Part shown: one piece after another, positions 46,905 through 55,882 of the stretch
Layout of the letters: each line of letters opens with the position of its first letter
Position numbering within the stretch: position 1 is the first letter of the stretch
From: Silvimonas terrae
Lineage (GTDB): Bacteria; Pseudomonadota; Gammaproteobacteria; Burkholderiales; Chitinibacteraceae
DNA: 64,000 nucleotides
Assembly (NCBI RefSeq): GCF_014202765.1
Contig: NZ_JACHHN010000010.1
Coordinates: 124,001-188,000, forward strand
Direction of reading: 5' to 3'
The notes under the pieces: generated by a model
What the model saw: the letters and a program-made list of their open reading frames with translations, nothing else
What the model was told of the DNA's origin: nothing
The model's database searches: none
Translations under genes and position numbers: made by a program

Positions 46905-47684
46905 ATGACGCAAGTGACATCCAATACCCAGGTAGCAAAAGTGGCAATCGTGACCGGTGGTAGCCGTGGCCTTGGCCGCAGCACCGTGCTGGCGCTGGCC
47001 AAACGCGGTGTGCACTCTATCTTGACCTGGAACCGCGCCAGCCAGGAGGCCGAAGCCGTGGTGGCCGAAGCTGCCGCGCTGGGCGTGAAAACCGTTGCCC
47101 TGCAACTGGATACCGGCAACACCGCCGCGTTTGATGGCTTTGTGGCGCAGATCAATACCGCGCTCGCCCAGTTGGGTGTCAGCTGCTTTGATTACCTGGT
47201 GAACAACGCCGGGACATCGCACCACGCCAGCATTCAGAACACGACGGAAGCGGAACTGGATGCGCTCTACAACGTGCATGTCAAAGGGGTGTTTTTCCTC
47301 ACGCAAAAGCTGTTGCCGCTGATGAACGATGGTGGACGCATCGTCAATATCTCCTCCGGCTTGACCCGTTTTTCCGTGCCGGAAAGCGGCCCGTACGCGG
47401 CCATGAAGGGCGCGGTGGAAGTGCTGACCCGCTACCTGGCCAAAGAACTGGGCCCGCGTGGCATTACCGCCAACACGGTGGCGCCGGGCGCGATCCAGAC
47501 CGATTTCTCGGGTGGCGTTGTGCGCGACAACCCGCAAGTGAATCAGATGGTCTCCAGCATGACCGCGCTGGGCCGCCCAGGCGTAGCGGACGACATCGGC
47601 CCGATGATTGCGGCGCTGTTGTCGGACGACAACCGTTGGGTTAACGGCCAGCGGATTGAGGTGTCTGGCGGCATGGTGCTGTAA
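46905..47684 (+). CDS. Short-chain dehydrogenase/reductase
   Basis: A 259-residue NAD(P)-dependent oxidoreductase of the classical SDR type: cofactor motif TGGSRGLG (17-24), NNAG (100-103), catalytic Ser in NISSG, Tyr164 and Lys168 (YAAMK), and the C-terminal IEVSGGMVL. The substrate is unknown. It is controlled in all likelihood by the divergent AraC regulator. It is convergent with the SMR gene with 6 bases between. Confidence 0.93.
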   Translation: MTQVTSNTQVAKVAIVTGGSRGLGRSTVLALAKRGVHSILTWNRASQEAEAVVAEAAALGVKTVALQLDTGNTAAFDGFVAQINTALAQLGVSCFDYLVNNAGTSHHASIQNTTEAELDALYNVHVKGVFFLTQKLLPLMNDGGRIVNISSGLTRFSVPESGPYAAMKGAVEVLTRYLAKELGPRGITANTVAPGAIQTDFSGGVVRDNPQVNQMVSSMTALGRPGVADDIGPMIAALLSDDNRWVNGQRIEVSGGMVL

Positions 47685-47690
47685 ACCGGC

Positions 47691-48029
47691 TCAGGCGGCG
47701 GCGTCGGCCAGATTCAACAACACCAGGCTCAAGAGCGCGCAAACCAGCCCCGCGCTTTTGAGCACGCTGACGCCCTCACCAAACCAGATGACCCCAATCA
47801 GCGCCGTCAACGCCGTGCAGGCCACGGCCCAGATCGCGTAGGCCGTGCTGATCGGCAGCACGCGGGTGGAAATCCCCATTAGCCAGATGGCAGTGGCGTA
47901 GCACAAGCCCATGCCCAGTGTGGGCAGTAGGCGGGACAAACCGTGGGAGTATTTGAGGGCGATGGTGCCGGTGACTTCAGCAATAATGCTGACCACCAGC
48001 ATGCTCCACGCAAAGGCGTAAGCGGGCAT
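47691..48029 (-). CDS. Small multidrug resistance (SMR) family transporter
   Basis: A 112-residue four-helix inner-membrane protein. The essential Glu in the first helix (VSIIAEVTGTIALK), the STAYAIWAV loop-helix and the final helix LLSLVLLNLA are SMR features; it resembles the EmrE (cation drug) branch. Upstream on the minus strand a perfect 8-base hairpin (48045-48067) enclosing TATAAA may be the promoter/operator. I saw no ACGR loops of a guanidine-II riboswitch. Confidence 0.88.
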   Translation of the reverse strand: MPAYAFAWSMLVVSIIAEVTGTIALKYSHGLSRLLPTLGMGLCYATAIWLMGISTRVLPISTAYAIWAVACTALTALIGVIWFGEGVSVLKSAGLVCALLSLVLLNLADAAA

Positions 48030-48044
48030 GATGCGTCCTGCCGG

Positions 48045-48067
48045 CTTCTGTTTATACCGAACAGAAG
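48045..48067 (-). promoter_or_regulatory. Inverted repeat upstream of the SMR gene
   Basis: CTTCTGTT (48045-48052) and AACAGAAG (48060-48067) flank a 7-base loop. On the minus strand the loop region reads TATAAA, a possible -10. It may be an operator or an RNA hairpin. Confidence 0.4.
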
Positions 48068-48143
48068 GCGGGAGGTGGTTTCAGCGGTACCCGTCTGGGC
48101 GTTAGTTTAGGAAGGGGAAGGCGGCGTTGGCAAGTGCCGCTGT

Positions 48144-48545
48144 GTAGCCCGGATGGAGGCCACCTGGCCGGGAATCCGGGGTGGTCGGCCTGATTCATGT
48201 TGTTGTGGGGTGCGTAGGGTGGATTCGGAGCGGTAGCGACAATCCACCATGGTTGGCTTGCAACATGAACCGCTGTTAGCGCCTTCGGCGCGGTTGTTTT
48301 GGATGCCGGCGGTGGCCGGAGCACGTTACTTTCTTTTGCTTCGCCAGCCTCGGCGGCCCCAAAGAAAGTAACCAAAGAAAAGGCGACCCCTGCGACAGCG
48401 CCCTGCGGGTTCCCTGCGCTTCTCGCAAGGCGCGGCTGGCTGCGGGAACTCGGGCTAAAGCCCTCAAACACCCCTCCGCCGAAACCCCGCGCCTTGCTGC
48501 GATGCTCGGCGCTGCCGGAGGGGAGGCAAGTCAAAAGCAACATCA
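48144..48545. repeat. Composite dispersed repeat, copy 1
   Basis: Ordered units: GTAGCCCGGATGGAGG, GTAGGGTGGATTCGGAGC, TTAGCGCCTTCGGCGCGG, a GTTACTTTC...GAAAGTAAC hairpin, then the core 48306-48526 ending GGAGGGGAGG, and CAAAAGC-rich DNA. The same order recurs at 63306-63693. Long open frames on both strands here are shared with copy 2 only because the DNA is repeated. Confidence 0.92.
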
Positions 48546-48611
48546 AAAGCCAAAGCCAAAGCCAAAGCCAAAGCCAAAGCCAAAGCCAAAGCCAAAGCCA
48601 AAGCCAAAGCC
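48546..48611. repeat. Hexanucleotide tandem array, 11 copies of AAAGCC
   Basis: Eleven perfect copies at the end of the composite repeat; the 63-kb copy has only about two such units at this place, so the array has probably expanded by slippage. Confidence 0.95.
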
Positions 48612-48664
48612 CCCCAGCCCCGCAAACCGTCTGTACGCCAGAATGATTTACCCGCCCACCACTT

Positions 48665-48693
48665 CGTCATTCCGGCCTTGAGCCGGAATCCAG
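48665..48693. repeat. Palindromic CGTCATTCCGG half-repeat
   Basis: One unit (CGTCATTCCGGCC...GCCGGAATCCAG) of the family seen at 1868 and 4398. It lies after the composite repeat; the comparable place in the 63-kb copy (about 63711) has a diverged GTTATTCCC...GGGAATCCAG. Confidence 0.8.
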
Positions 48694-48744
48694 GGGGCCA
48701 CCGCAGGTGGCCTTTGCAAGTCCGCGCAATCAGCGCAATCGCAC

Positions 48745-48785
48745 ATAAAAAAAAGCCCCGGCATATCACCAGGGCTTTTTGTTTG
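48745..48785 (-). terminator. Terminator of the 50-kb lipoprotein gene
   Basis: AAAAGCCC (48751-48757 region) pairs with GGGCTTTTT (48772-48780). The A run at 48747 onward gives a T tract on the minus strand. Confidence 0.75.
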
Positions 48786-48801
48786 CGCGTATCCCGAACA
48801 A

Positions 48802-50400
48802 TCAGGGACTGACCTGCACCACATTCACCGTAATCGACCCACCGGCATTGCCCGATACCCAACCCACAGCACCCTGGTTGGGCCCGGCCGGAAAGGTGAA
48901 CAGCGGCAAACCGGCCACAAATTCCACGCCGCTCAAGGCGGTGGGCGTGTTGAGCGGGTTCAGGTTCTGGTCAACCAGTTGCGCGTACCACTTGATGGTG
49001 TGATTGGTGCGGCTGGAGGAATCCCATGTCCCCCAGGTCACCAGGAAATTCGACGCCAGCTGCGCAATTTTCGGCGTCACCGCCTGCGTCGTGCCGGTGT
49101 TGGCGGTCAGCCAGATGCTGTTGGTGGTGACCCCGGCATTCTGAGCGGTGCTGCCGTTGGCGATGACCAGTCGCACGTCGCGCGCGGTGCGGGTATCAGA
49201 CGTGGTGTGGGTGATGGCAAAGCTGCCATTGGCCAGTTTGATGAACTGCCCGGTCTGCGCGTTGGTGGTGTTGTCGCCTTGAGTACCTGGAATGGTCCAG
49301 TACGATTGATCAAAAGTCGTGGCAGTAAAGTTCTGATAAGAAGTCGGCGTAAAGGCAGAAAAGCCCAACTGGCGAGAATATGCGTCGCCATGCGCCAGGG
49401 TGTAGTACGTGCCGTTATCAATGATCAGCCGCTGGTCAAAGTTGTGCGAATAGAACCAGCCAGAGCCCGCTTCCCATATATTGGACAGCCCCGTCGGGGT
49501 TTGTACCGCGCCAGTGCTGGTGTTAAGCAAACGCAAGATGCCGGCTTGATGGCGGGTGCCGTTGATATCCCACGCCATCAGGTGCGAGACATAAGCCACC
49601 ACATAGCCATTGACCGCATCGAAACCCAGCACGCCGCTGCCGGCCTCACCCGGATTGCCGGGGCTGTCTTTGGTGGTGTTGTCGTTGTTGCCAAACACCG
49701 TGGTATTCCAGACCGGGCTGGCAAAACTGGCGGTGGCCGAGCGGGCGACGTGGAACTCGTTGCCGTTCACATTGTTGGCATTGCCCGACACGCTTGATTT
49801 GAAGGTGCTATCGACGTTGAACGCCAGATAGTAGTTACCGGCGGCATCCCGCGTGAAGCCGAGCAAACGGTAGGTCTGGATACCGGTGTCCGTCGTGGTG
49901 CTGGTGCTCAGGTCTGCCGACACATGGGTGATGAACACATGGGCGAGCGCCGCCAGGCCAGATGCGGAGGGCACTGCACCGCCCGCGGTGTAGTCCAGCC
50001 AGGCAATATCCAGGCTGCCATCCGGGTTGACGTACTGGATCAGCGGGTTGGGGAAGCCATAGTTGGAGACCGGTGCGGCGGGTACGAAGCGGTCGTCAAA
50101 GAAATTGGCGGCCAGGCCAAAGACTTTGCCGCCCGTCGCGCAGACGGGATGGCTGACGATGGTGAAGTGGGCTGTGCTGCCGCCAGGTGTTGCGGTCACT
50201 GGCGTACCAGACGGGCAAGCATTGGCAGTAGGGGTCGGCGTCGGTGTGGCGGTCGAAGGGCTGCTCGTCGTGGTTGAACTGCTGCTATTGCTGGCGCTAT
50301 TACTGTCGCCACCCCCACCGCCGCCACACGCGCCCAGCAACAAAGCGCCACCCAGCGCCGCAAGGCGCAAACCCGTTACCAGTCCAGAAGGCTTGAACAT
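48802..50400 (-). CDS. Secreted lipoprotein of unknown function
   Basis: A 532-residue protein with a lipoprotein signal peptide (LAALGGALLLGACGGGGGG) and a Ser/Thr/Pro-rich linker (about residues 30-60). The body is rich in aromatic/Asn/Thr and repeats a beta-propeller-like pattern (LIQYVNPDGSLDIAWLDY; YRLLGFTRDAAGNYYLAFNV; KWYAQLVDQNLNPL). I recognise no catalytic motif. It probably stays on the outer membrane surface. It is monocistronic, with its own terminator, and divergent from an ArsR-family gene 146 bases away. Confidence 0.75.
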   Translation of the reverse strand: MFKPSGLVTGLRLAALGGALLLGACGGGGGGDSNSASNSSSSTTTSSPSTATPTPTPTANACPSGTPVTATPGGSTAHFTIVSHPVCATGGKVFGLAANFFDDRFVPAAPVSNYGFPNPLIQYVNPDGSLDIAWLDYTAGGAVPSASGLAALAHVFITHVSADLSTSTTTDTGIQTYRLLGFTRDAAGNYYLAFNVDSTFKSSVSGNANNVNGNEFHVARSATASFASPVWNTTVFGNNDNTTKDSPGNPGEAGSGVLGFDAVNGYVVAYVSHLMAWDINGTRHQAGILRLLNTSTGAVQTPTGLSNIWEAGSGWFYSHNFDQRLIIDNGTYYTLAHGDAYSRQLGFSAFTPTSYQNFTATTFDQSYWTIPGTQGDNTTNAQTGQFIKLANGSFAITHTTSDTRTARDVRLVIANGSTAQNAGVTTNSIWLTANTGTTQAVTPKIAQLASNFLVTWGTWDSSSRTNHTIKWYAQLVDQNLNPLNTPTALSGVEFVAGLPLFTFPAGPNQGAVGWVSGNAGGSITVNVVQVSP

Positions 50401-50546
50401 GCCCCAACCTCGTCAAAAAATGATGACGGCATGGTACGGAGCGGTTGATACAAAGTCCTGCGTCAGGAACCCAGGCGTCATCATCAAGCAGATAGCAGGC
50501 GCACGGTCTACCATGACGACATACATGTTTCGTCAGGTATCAAAGT

Positions 50547-51233
50547 ATGGATGAACAGCATCTGGAACAACGGCTGGCGGATGTGGCTGCCGCCGTGGCC
50601 GACAAAACCCGCGCTGGTATGTTGTGTCTGTTGATGGACGGGCGTGCCTATACGGCAACTGAACTGGCGGCGGCGACCTCGGTATCCGCATCGACGGCCA
50701 GCAGCCACCTGGCGCGGCTGGTGGACCAGCATCTGGTGCGCTGTACCCCGCAGGGGCGGCATCGCTATTTCAGCATTGCCAGCACGCAGGTGGCCAATGC
50801 GCTGGAAACGCTGATGGGGCTGGTGGGCGCGCGGGTGCGCAATATCCATAGCCACACCCCGCAGCACCTGCGTTTTGCCCGCACTTGTTATGACCATATG
50901 GCGGGGGAAATGGCGGTGGCTTTGCATGACCGGCTGATCACGCTGGGCTGGCTCGATCATGACAGCTATCAACTCAATGAACCGGGCTTGCAAGCGCTGG
51001 CGCAGTTGGGCGTGAGCTGGCCGTCTGCCAGCCGTCGCCGGTTTGCTTGTGCTTGCCTTGACTGGAGCGAGCGCCAGGCGCACCTGGGCGGTCAACTGGG
51101 TGCGGCCTTGTTACAAGCCTTTGAACGCCAGCATTGGGTGGAGCGCCAGCTGGAAAGCCGCCAGCTCACGCTGACTGCAGGCGGTCGCAAAGCGCTGGAG
51201 CGGCATTTCGGGCTGGTGCTGCCGGCTTGGTGA
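50547..51233 (+). CDS. ArsR-family winged-helix regulator
   Basis: A 228-residue regulator. The N-terminal winged helix (VADKTRAGMLCLLMDGRAYTATELAAATSVSASTASSHLARLVDQHLVRCTPQGRHRYFSIA) is of ArsR type; the C-terminal 120 residues contain CYDHMAGEMAVALHDRLI and FACACLDWSERQAHLGGQLG, a Cys-rich pattern common in the larger ArsR-like regulators. A metal site is possible but not demonstrated. Target unknown; it lies between the surface lipoprotein and a SnoaL-like gene. Confidence 0.88.
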   Translation: MDEQHLEQRLADVAAAVADKTRAGMLCLLMDGRAYTATELAAATSVSASTASSHLARLVDQHLVRCTPQGRHRYFSIASTQVANALETLMGLVGARVRNIHSHTPQHLRFARTCYDHMAGEMAVALHDRLITLGWLDHDSYQLNEPGLQALAQLGVSWPSASRRRFACACLDWSERQAHLGGQLGAALLQAFERQHWVERQLESRQLTLTAGGRKALERHFGLVLPAW

Positions 51234-51261
51234 TAGCTTGCGCGCCCGCCAGTTGGCCGCC

Positions 51262-51681
51262 TTAGCCAAACAGGGCCTGGGTGGTGGCAGGGTCCATGGG
51301 CAAGGAGGAATGCGCGTGCGCCACACGCCAGCCTTGCGCATCCCGCCGGAACACCCAGGTTTGCCGGTCTTTCATGGCGTTATGCGTGGTGGCAGAGTCA
51401 CCCCGGTATTGGACAAACATGTGGGCGACGGCCAGATCGCCACTGGCCAGGATGCGCACATCCTCAAACGTCACCGTCACCACCACGTCACCCAGGGTGG
51501 TGAGCCATTGCGTCACCGTGGCGCTGAGCGCCGTCTTGCCGTCATGCTGTTGATGCGCCCAGGCGTCAAAGGCGCGCACGTCGTCGGTATACAAGGCCAG
51601 TACGCCGGCGACATCTTTGGCGTGAACGGCTTGCTGATACTGCGTCAGCACCTGCCCGATATCCGCTGTCACCTCACTCAT
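51262..51681 (-). CDS. SnoaL/NTF2-like (DUF4440-type) protein
   Basis: A 139-residue single-domain protein of the NTF2-like cone fold: LTQYQQAVHAKDVAGVLALYTDDVRAFD, WLTTLGDVVVTVTFEDVRI and WVFRRDAQGWRVAHAHSS. Such proteins bind or isomerise small molecules; no specific role can be given. The start at 51681 has GGAG before it and overlaps the end of the upstream GGDEF gene by eight bases, so the two are probably co-translated. Confidence 0.85.
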   Translation of the reverse strand: MSEVTADIGQVLTQYQQAVHAKDVAGVLALYTDDVRAFDAWAHQQHDGKTALSATVTQWLTTLGDVVVTVTFEDVRILASGDLAVAHMFVQYRGDSATTHNAMKDRQTWVFRRDAQGWRVAHAHSSLPMDPATTQALFG

Positions 51682-53314
51682 CGCTCGCTCCTTCTGCGGC
51701 CGGTCTGAAGTGTGCAGCCGCAGCGGAGAGCATATAACGGTTGCGCCCGGTGGTCTTGGCCTCATACAGCGCAGCGTCGGCTTCACGATAAGCGGCATCC
51801 AGATCCAGGCTGTGGTCCGGGCCGATCAAGGTGGCGCCCAGCGAGATGGTGACTTCCTGCCAACTGCTTTTTTCATGGGCAATGTGCAGCGCACGCACGG
51901 CGTCGCACAGACTGTTCATCAGCGTGGCCAGGTGCGCGGGGTCGTTCAGTTGCACCAGCACGGCAAATTCTTCGCCCCCCACGCGGAACACGCCATCGGT
52001 CGCGCGCCGCACTGCGTTCTGCAGTGCGCTGGCGACCTGTCGCAGGGTCTCATCGCCGCCCTGGTGGCCGTAGAAATCGTTGTATTTCTTGAAGTGGTCA
52101 ATATCCAGAATGGCCAGACCCAGCCATTGCCCGTTGCGGCGGCTATGCGCGACTTCTCGTTGGGCGATATCGTCAAAATGCCGGCGGTTAAAGAGGCCGG
52201 TTAACGCGTCGCGGATCGACATGTTCTGCATATTGCGCATGGCCCCGGCCAGCAGTACCAGCAGCACGACGCAACCCAGCGCCGCCACGGTGGCGCCCAC
52301 CAGCAACAGGGTGGCCCGGAAGGCTTGCCACAGCATGGCGTGGTGGTTGGCCTCGACCACCAGCGACCAATTGGCTGATTTGAGCGGATACACCAGATAG
52401 CGCACGTCGCCGTCACCCACTGGTACGCCGCGCCGTGCCTCCAGAATACGGGCTGGCAGGGCGGGTTCGCCTGGTCGCAGCAGGTTCATGCCGGTGTCGC
52501 GGTTGACCAGGTTTTCCGTGGCGTTACCGATATGGCGCACTTTCAGCGTTTCGACCAGCGTTTGCAATCGCACGTCCAGACTCAGCACGCCCATGAACCG
52601 GTCATGATCATAGAGCGGTTTGCTGACGGTCACGACCTTGCCCTTGCCGGCCACATCGTCATATACCGCGCTCCAGACCGTTGTGTGGCTGGGGTTGGCG
52701 GCGGGGCCAGCGTTGGCATAGGTGACTGCAGCCAGGTCTTCTGCCTTGTAAAAACGCTGCGTGCCGGACTGCATGTCGGGCGGCGGATAAAAATACACAA
52801 AGCCGCGCTCGGAGCGGTAGTACACCCAGGGCAGGTGGATATCACGCCGTTTCAGCGCCCGGAACATGGGGGTCAGGCCAATCGCCATCGACATTTCATG
52901 CGCCTCGGGCGAGCCGGGTACCGGTATGGCGCCATGCCCGGTCAACAGACCCTGGTCATTGACGCCAAAGCCGGGCAATTCGGCCAGTTCATACCCTTGC
53001 CGGTCTGAACGGGGTTGCAGATAGCGGGTGATATCAAGGTTGAGCGTGTAGCGTCCGCTCAGCAGATCGCCGGCCTCGTCGGCCAGCGTTTCCAGATACT
53101 GCCGCCGCAGGTCCAGTTCGTGATCCAGGGTGGCCGCAATAAACGCGCCGGTTTCGCTGGTCACCCGATATTCCGTGTTCAGATTCTGGCCAAAGCGGTA
53201 TACGCCGCTGAACAGCCCGCCCAATACCAGGATCAGCGCCGTGATCAACACCAGCACACGGATGCGGCCGGCGTTATCGCGAGAGGCAAAGCGGGTGCTG
53301 GCTAAACCGGCCAT
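51674..53314 (-). CDS. Membrane diguanylate cyclase with periplasmic sensor
   Basis: A 546-residue c-di-GMP synthase. One helix near residues 19-40 and another near 335-360 enclose a periplasmic dCache-like sensor of about 300 residues (WVYYRSERGFVYFYPP; SKPLYDHDRFMGVLSLDV). The GGDEF domain has LAILDIDHFKKYNDFYGHQGGDE and the active RVGGEEF, with an I-site RATD five residues before. It is predicted to be active and feedback-inhibited. It is upstream of and overlaps the SnoaL-like gene. Confidence 0.93.
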   Translation of the reverse strand: MAGLASTRFASRDNAGRIRVLVLITALILVLGGLFSGVYRFGQNLNTEYRVTSETGAFIAATLDHELDLRRQYLETLADEAGDLLSGRYTLNLDITRYLQPRSDRQGYELAELPGFGVNDQGLLTGHGAIPVPGSPEAHEMSMAIGLTPMFRALKRRDIHLPWVYYRSERGFVYFYPPPDMQSGTQRFYKAEDLAAVTYANAGPAANPSHTTVWSAVYDDVAGKGKVVTVSKPLYDHDRFMGVLSLDVRLQTLVETLKVRHIGNATENLVNRDTGMNLLRPGEPALPARILEARRGVPVGDGDVRYLVYPLKSANWSLVVEANHHAMLWQAFRATLLLVGATVAALGCVVLLVLLAGAMRNMQNMSIRDALTGLFNRRHFDDIAQREVAHSRRNGQWLGLAILDIDHFKKYNDFYGHQGGDETLRQVASALQNAVRRATDGVFRVGGEEFAVLVQLNDPAHLATLMNSLCDAVRALHIAHEKSSWQEVTISLGATLIGPDHSLDLDAAYREADAALYEAKTTGRNRYMLSAAAAHFRPAAEGASDE

Positions 53315-53780
53315 AAAAACACGATCCCGGAAAAAGTCGCGGCGGGGCGTTGTCAGAAAACCGCAATCTGCTCACACACAGAGGGGCGCTAGCTGACAAT
53401 GTAGCCGACGCATTGTGCAATTGCATAAGCCGGCTGGCTTGCCAGGCCCGAATCCCGACAAATGCGTTGCGCCAAATGGCCTGATTCGGGTTTGCAACCG
53501 TTGTCAGATTGGGTGGATCAATGGGTTGCGCGCAATCTGTCCTGCCGATTGTCGAAAACCCGGTGCAGAATGTCGCCCACTCAGGGGTAACCCGCACCCT
53601 GACCAGGCCAGACTGACGGCATAATTGAGGAAAACGCCGGACATCTCCTACAGCGCAGCGCCTGCCAGGCGCGGGGCGGGAGCCGCAGCCGCAGCCGGTC
53701 GTTTTACCAACAATAAATGCAGCCAACTGGTCCACGCCGTTTGCCCACGGTGCGGAGCACACCAGCTCAGGGAGGGGCAA
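53315..53780. other. Divergent intergenic region between two diguanylate cyclase genes
   Basis: 466 bases containing the promoters of both cyclase genes. A frame reading into the right-hand gene from 53625 has Ala/Arg-rich, unconvincing sequence. No clear promoter, terminator or repeat was seen. Confidence 0.5.
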
Positions 53781-54800
53781 ATGGATTCAATACTGCTGAA
53801 ATTGTCTGATTCGGTCTCTGGCGCACAAACGCTGGAAGAACTGACGCGCCCGCTGCTGGAAATGCTGCACGCCGTGACCGGGCTGGAATCCACCTATCTG
53901 ACCTCCATCGATCTGGACCAGGGGCTGCAGCACATTCTTTACTCGCGCAATGCCTCCACCACTTTCGCGATTCCGGAAGGGCTTACGGTGGAATGGAATG
54001 ACACCCTGTGCAAACGCGCGCTGGATGAAAACCGCGGGTTTACCAATGAGGTGGACGACTGCTGGGGAGATTCTGACGCGGCGCGTGCGCTGGGCATCCA
54101 GACCTACCTGTCGACCCCCATTTTCACGGGGACTGGCAACCTGTATGGCACGCTGTGCGCGGCCAGCGCCACACGCCGGGATGTCTCGGTCGATACCCGC
54201 AAGATCATCGACCTGTTTGCCCGCTTGATTGCCCAGCATGTGGAGCGGGAGTCTTTGCTCACCCGGCTGCGCGAAGCCAATATCGAACTCTCCGCCATGG
54301 CGCTGACCGACCCCCTGACCAGCCTGCCCAACCGGCGCGCGCTGCTGGATGAGCTGGGACGCATGTTCGCCGTGGCCCAGCGGGAAACCCGCAGCGTGCT
54401 GATTGCATTTCTGGATCTGGATGGGTTCAAACAGGTGAACGATACCTGGGGGCATGAAGCCGGGGACGTACTGTTGCAAACCATTGCGCGACAACTGGCA
54501 CAACAGCGCCGCGCCGGGGATTTCATTGCGCGGGTGGGAGGCGATGAATTTGTGGCGGTGGGCGTGGGCCCGCAGCAGGGTGAATCGGCCAGTGATGCGG
54601 CCCAGGCGTTTGGTCTGCGCCTGTTTGAGAAAACCCGTGCGACGGTGGCTGCCGGCGCTGCGCAGTTTGATTACGCCGGTGCCAGTGTGGGCGCCATTGC
54701 CATTGACCCCGCTGCCGCCACGGTCAGCGAAGCGTTAAGCCAGGCCGATAGCGCCATGTACAAGGTCAAACAGCACCGCGCCCGCCGGGCCGCCTGCTGA
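53781..54800 (+). CDS. GAF-GGDEF diguanylate cyclase
   Basis: A soluble 339-residue protein. The start at 53781 follows GGGAGGGG; a frame from 53625 would add 52 residues of poor quality. The GAF domain (about 10-160) contains FTNEVDDCWGDSDAARALGIQTYLSTPIF and GNLYGTLCAAS; the GGDEF domain has AFLDLDGFKQVNDTWGHEAGD, RVGGDEF and an I-site RAGD five residues before. Predicted to make c-di-GMP in response to a cytoplasmic ligand. It is convergent with the bestrophin gene, 5 bases apart. Confidence 0.92.
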   Translation: MDSILLKLSDSVSGAQTLEELTRPLLEMLHAVTGLESTYLTSIDLDQGLQHILYSRNASTTFAIPEGLTVEWNDTLCKRALDENRGFTNEVDDCWGDSDAARALGIQTYLSTPIFTGTGNLYGTLCAASATRRDVSVDTRKIIDLFARLIAQHVERESLLTRLREANIELSAMALTDPLTSLPNRRALLDELGRMFAVAQRETRSVLIAFLDLDGFKQVNDTWGHEAGDVLLQTIARQLAQQRRAGDFIARVGGDEFVAVGVGPQQGESASDAAQAFGLRLFEKTRATVAAGAAQFDYAGASVGAIAIDPAAATVSEALSQADSAMYKVKQHRARRAAC

Positions 54801-54805
54801 CCCTC

Positions 54806-55723
54806 CTAGTGCATGATGTAGTTGTGGGCTTGTGGTGCGGGCTCGGTCAAGGGCTCGCCCAGCACGTCCATGATGGCCGACTCGATGGTATGGCTCAGTG
54901 AGGCCAGCGGCAGATCGTTGGGCTCCATGCCAAACGGGTCTTCCAGCTCATCGCCAATCACATCCAGCGCCATATAGGTGTAGGCGATGAAGGCCGCAAT
55001 CAGCGGCGTCAGCCAGCCTGTACTGGTGGCCAGACCAATGGGCAGCAGCAGGCAATACAGGGTGACCGTGCGGTTGAGCAAAACGCGGTAGCTGAAGGGA
55101 ATGGGCGTGCTGGCAATCCGCTCGCAGCCGCCAATCATCTCGGAGAGTCGGTTCAGATTCTCGTCTATGGATTGATACTGCAATTCGCTGAGCGTGCCCT
55201 CACGCAGCAAGGTCGCGCATTCACTCCCCAACCAGTGCAGGATAAACGCGGGCTTGAAACGCGCCTCGCTCACACGGGGGAGTAATTGTGCCGGCAACAG
55301 GCGCGCCAGCTGCGCTTGCTGATCGGTATGCCGCATTTGCCCCAAGAGGGCATAAGTACAGGCCGCCAGACCGCGCCCCAGACGTGCCGTGGCCGGGTGA
55401 TCTGGTGCGGCAGCGTGAAGCTGGCGCATGACCGAGCGCGCCGCCACCAGCAAACCGCCCCACAATTTGCGCGCTTCCCAATAGCGCTCGTAGCTCACCG
55501 AGTTGCGAAACCCCAGAAAGATGGCCAGTGCAATCCCCATCAGGGTGAAGGGCGGAATGCTCAGGGAAGAATTGGCATGCTCGTTAAACCACCAGCCGCG
55601 CGCGAGCACCGCCAGTACCGAGACCGCAGCCACCACCATGAGCCGTGGCAAGATACGGTGCAGCACCGATCCGCGCCAGACAAACAGAAGGGATATCCAG
55701 TGGCTGTGGGGGCGGACGATCAT
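54806..55723 (-). CDS. Bestrophin-family (UPF0187) ion channel protein
   Basis: A membrane protein of 305 residues with the family signature GFRNSVSYERYWEARKLWG, an N-terminal HWISLLFVWRGSVL segment and the conserved acidic ...ALDVIGDELEDPFGMEPNDLP near the C-terminus. Bacterial bestrophins form pentameric channels. I choose the ATG at 55723, since upstream in-frame sequence starts with a TTG and adds 26 polar residues; no good ribosome site is seen for either. Confidence 0.9.
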   Translation of the reverse strand: MIVRPHSHWISLLFVWRGSVLHRILPRLMVVAAVSVLAVLARGWWFNEHANSSLSIPPFTLMGIALAIFLGFRNSVSYERYWEARKLWGGLLVAARSVMRQLHAAAPDHPATARLGRGLAACTYALLGQMRHTDQQAQLARLLPAQLLPRVSEARFKPAFILHWLGSECATLLREGTLSELQYQSIDENLNRLSEMIGGCERIASTPIPFSYRVLLNRTVTLYCLLLPIGLATSTGWLTPLIAAFIAYTYMALDVIGDELEDPFGMEPNDLPLASLSHTIESAIMDVLGEPLTEPAPQAHNYIMH

Positions 55724-55831
55724 GGCATTGTCATGGTTTGCGAGACGGGAACGTATGTTACTCCTTCCCGTATTGATGCTGGGCAAGGCTTGTTCTGGCA
55801 ATTTTTAACGTTTGGCCGTTGCGGTAAGCGC

Positions 55832-55860
55832 AAAACAAAAGCCCCGCCAGGCGGCGGGGC
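55832..55860 (-). terminator. Terminator of the low-complexity protein gene
   Basis: On the minus strand GCCCCGCC pairs with GGCGGGGC and is followed by TTTTGTTTTG. Confidence 0.88.
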
Positions 55861-55882
55861 AATCAAGGCATGGCATAAACAC

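Noticed and set aside
48030-48070. Possible guanidine-II riboswitch before the SMR gene
   Set aside because: Only one hairpin is present, without the ACGR loops that define that class.
48052-48546. Open frame with similar protein text to one at 63299-63700
   Set aside because: The similarity comes from the repeated DNA itself; the predicted text (such as SAEHRSKARGFGGGVFEGF) is a repeat by-product without a ribosome site or domain.
53625-53780. N-terminal extension of the GAF-GGDEF protein
   Set aside because: Ala/Arg-rich sequence without a domain, while the ATG at 53781 has a strong ribosome site and begins the expected GAF region.
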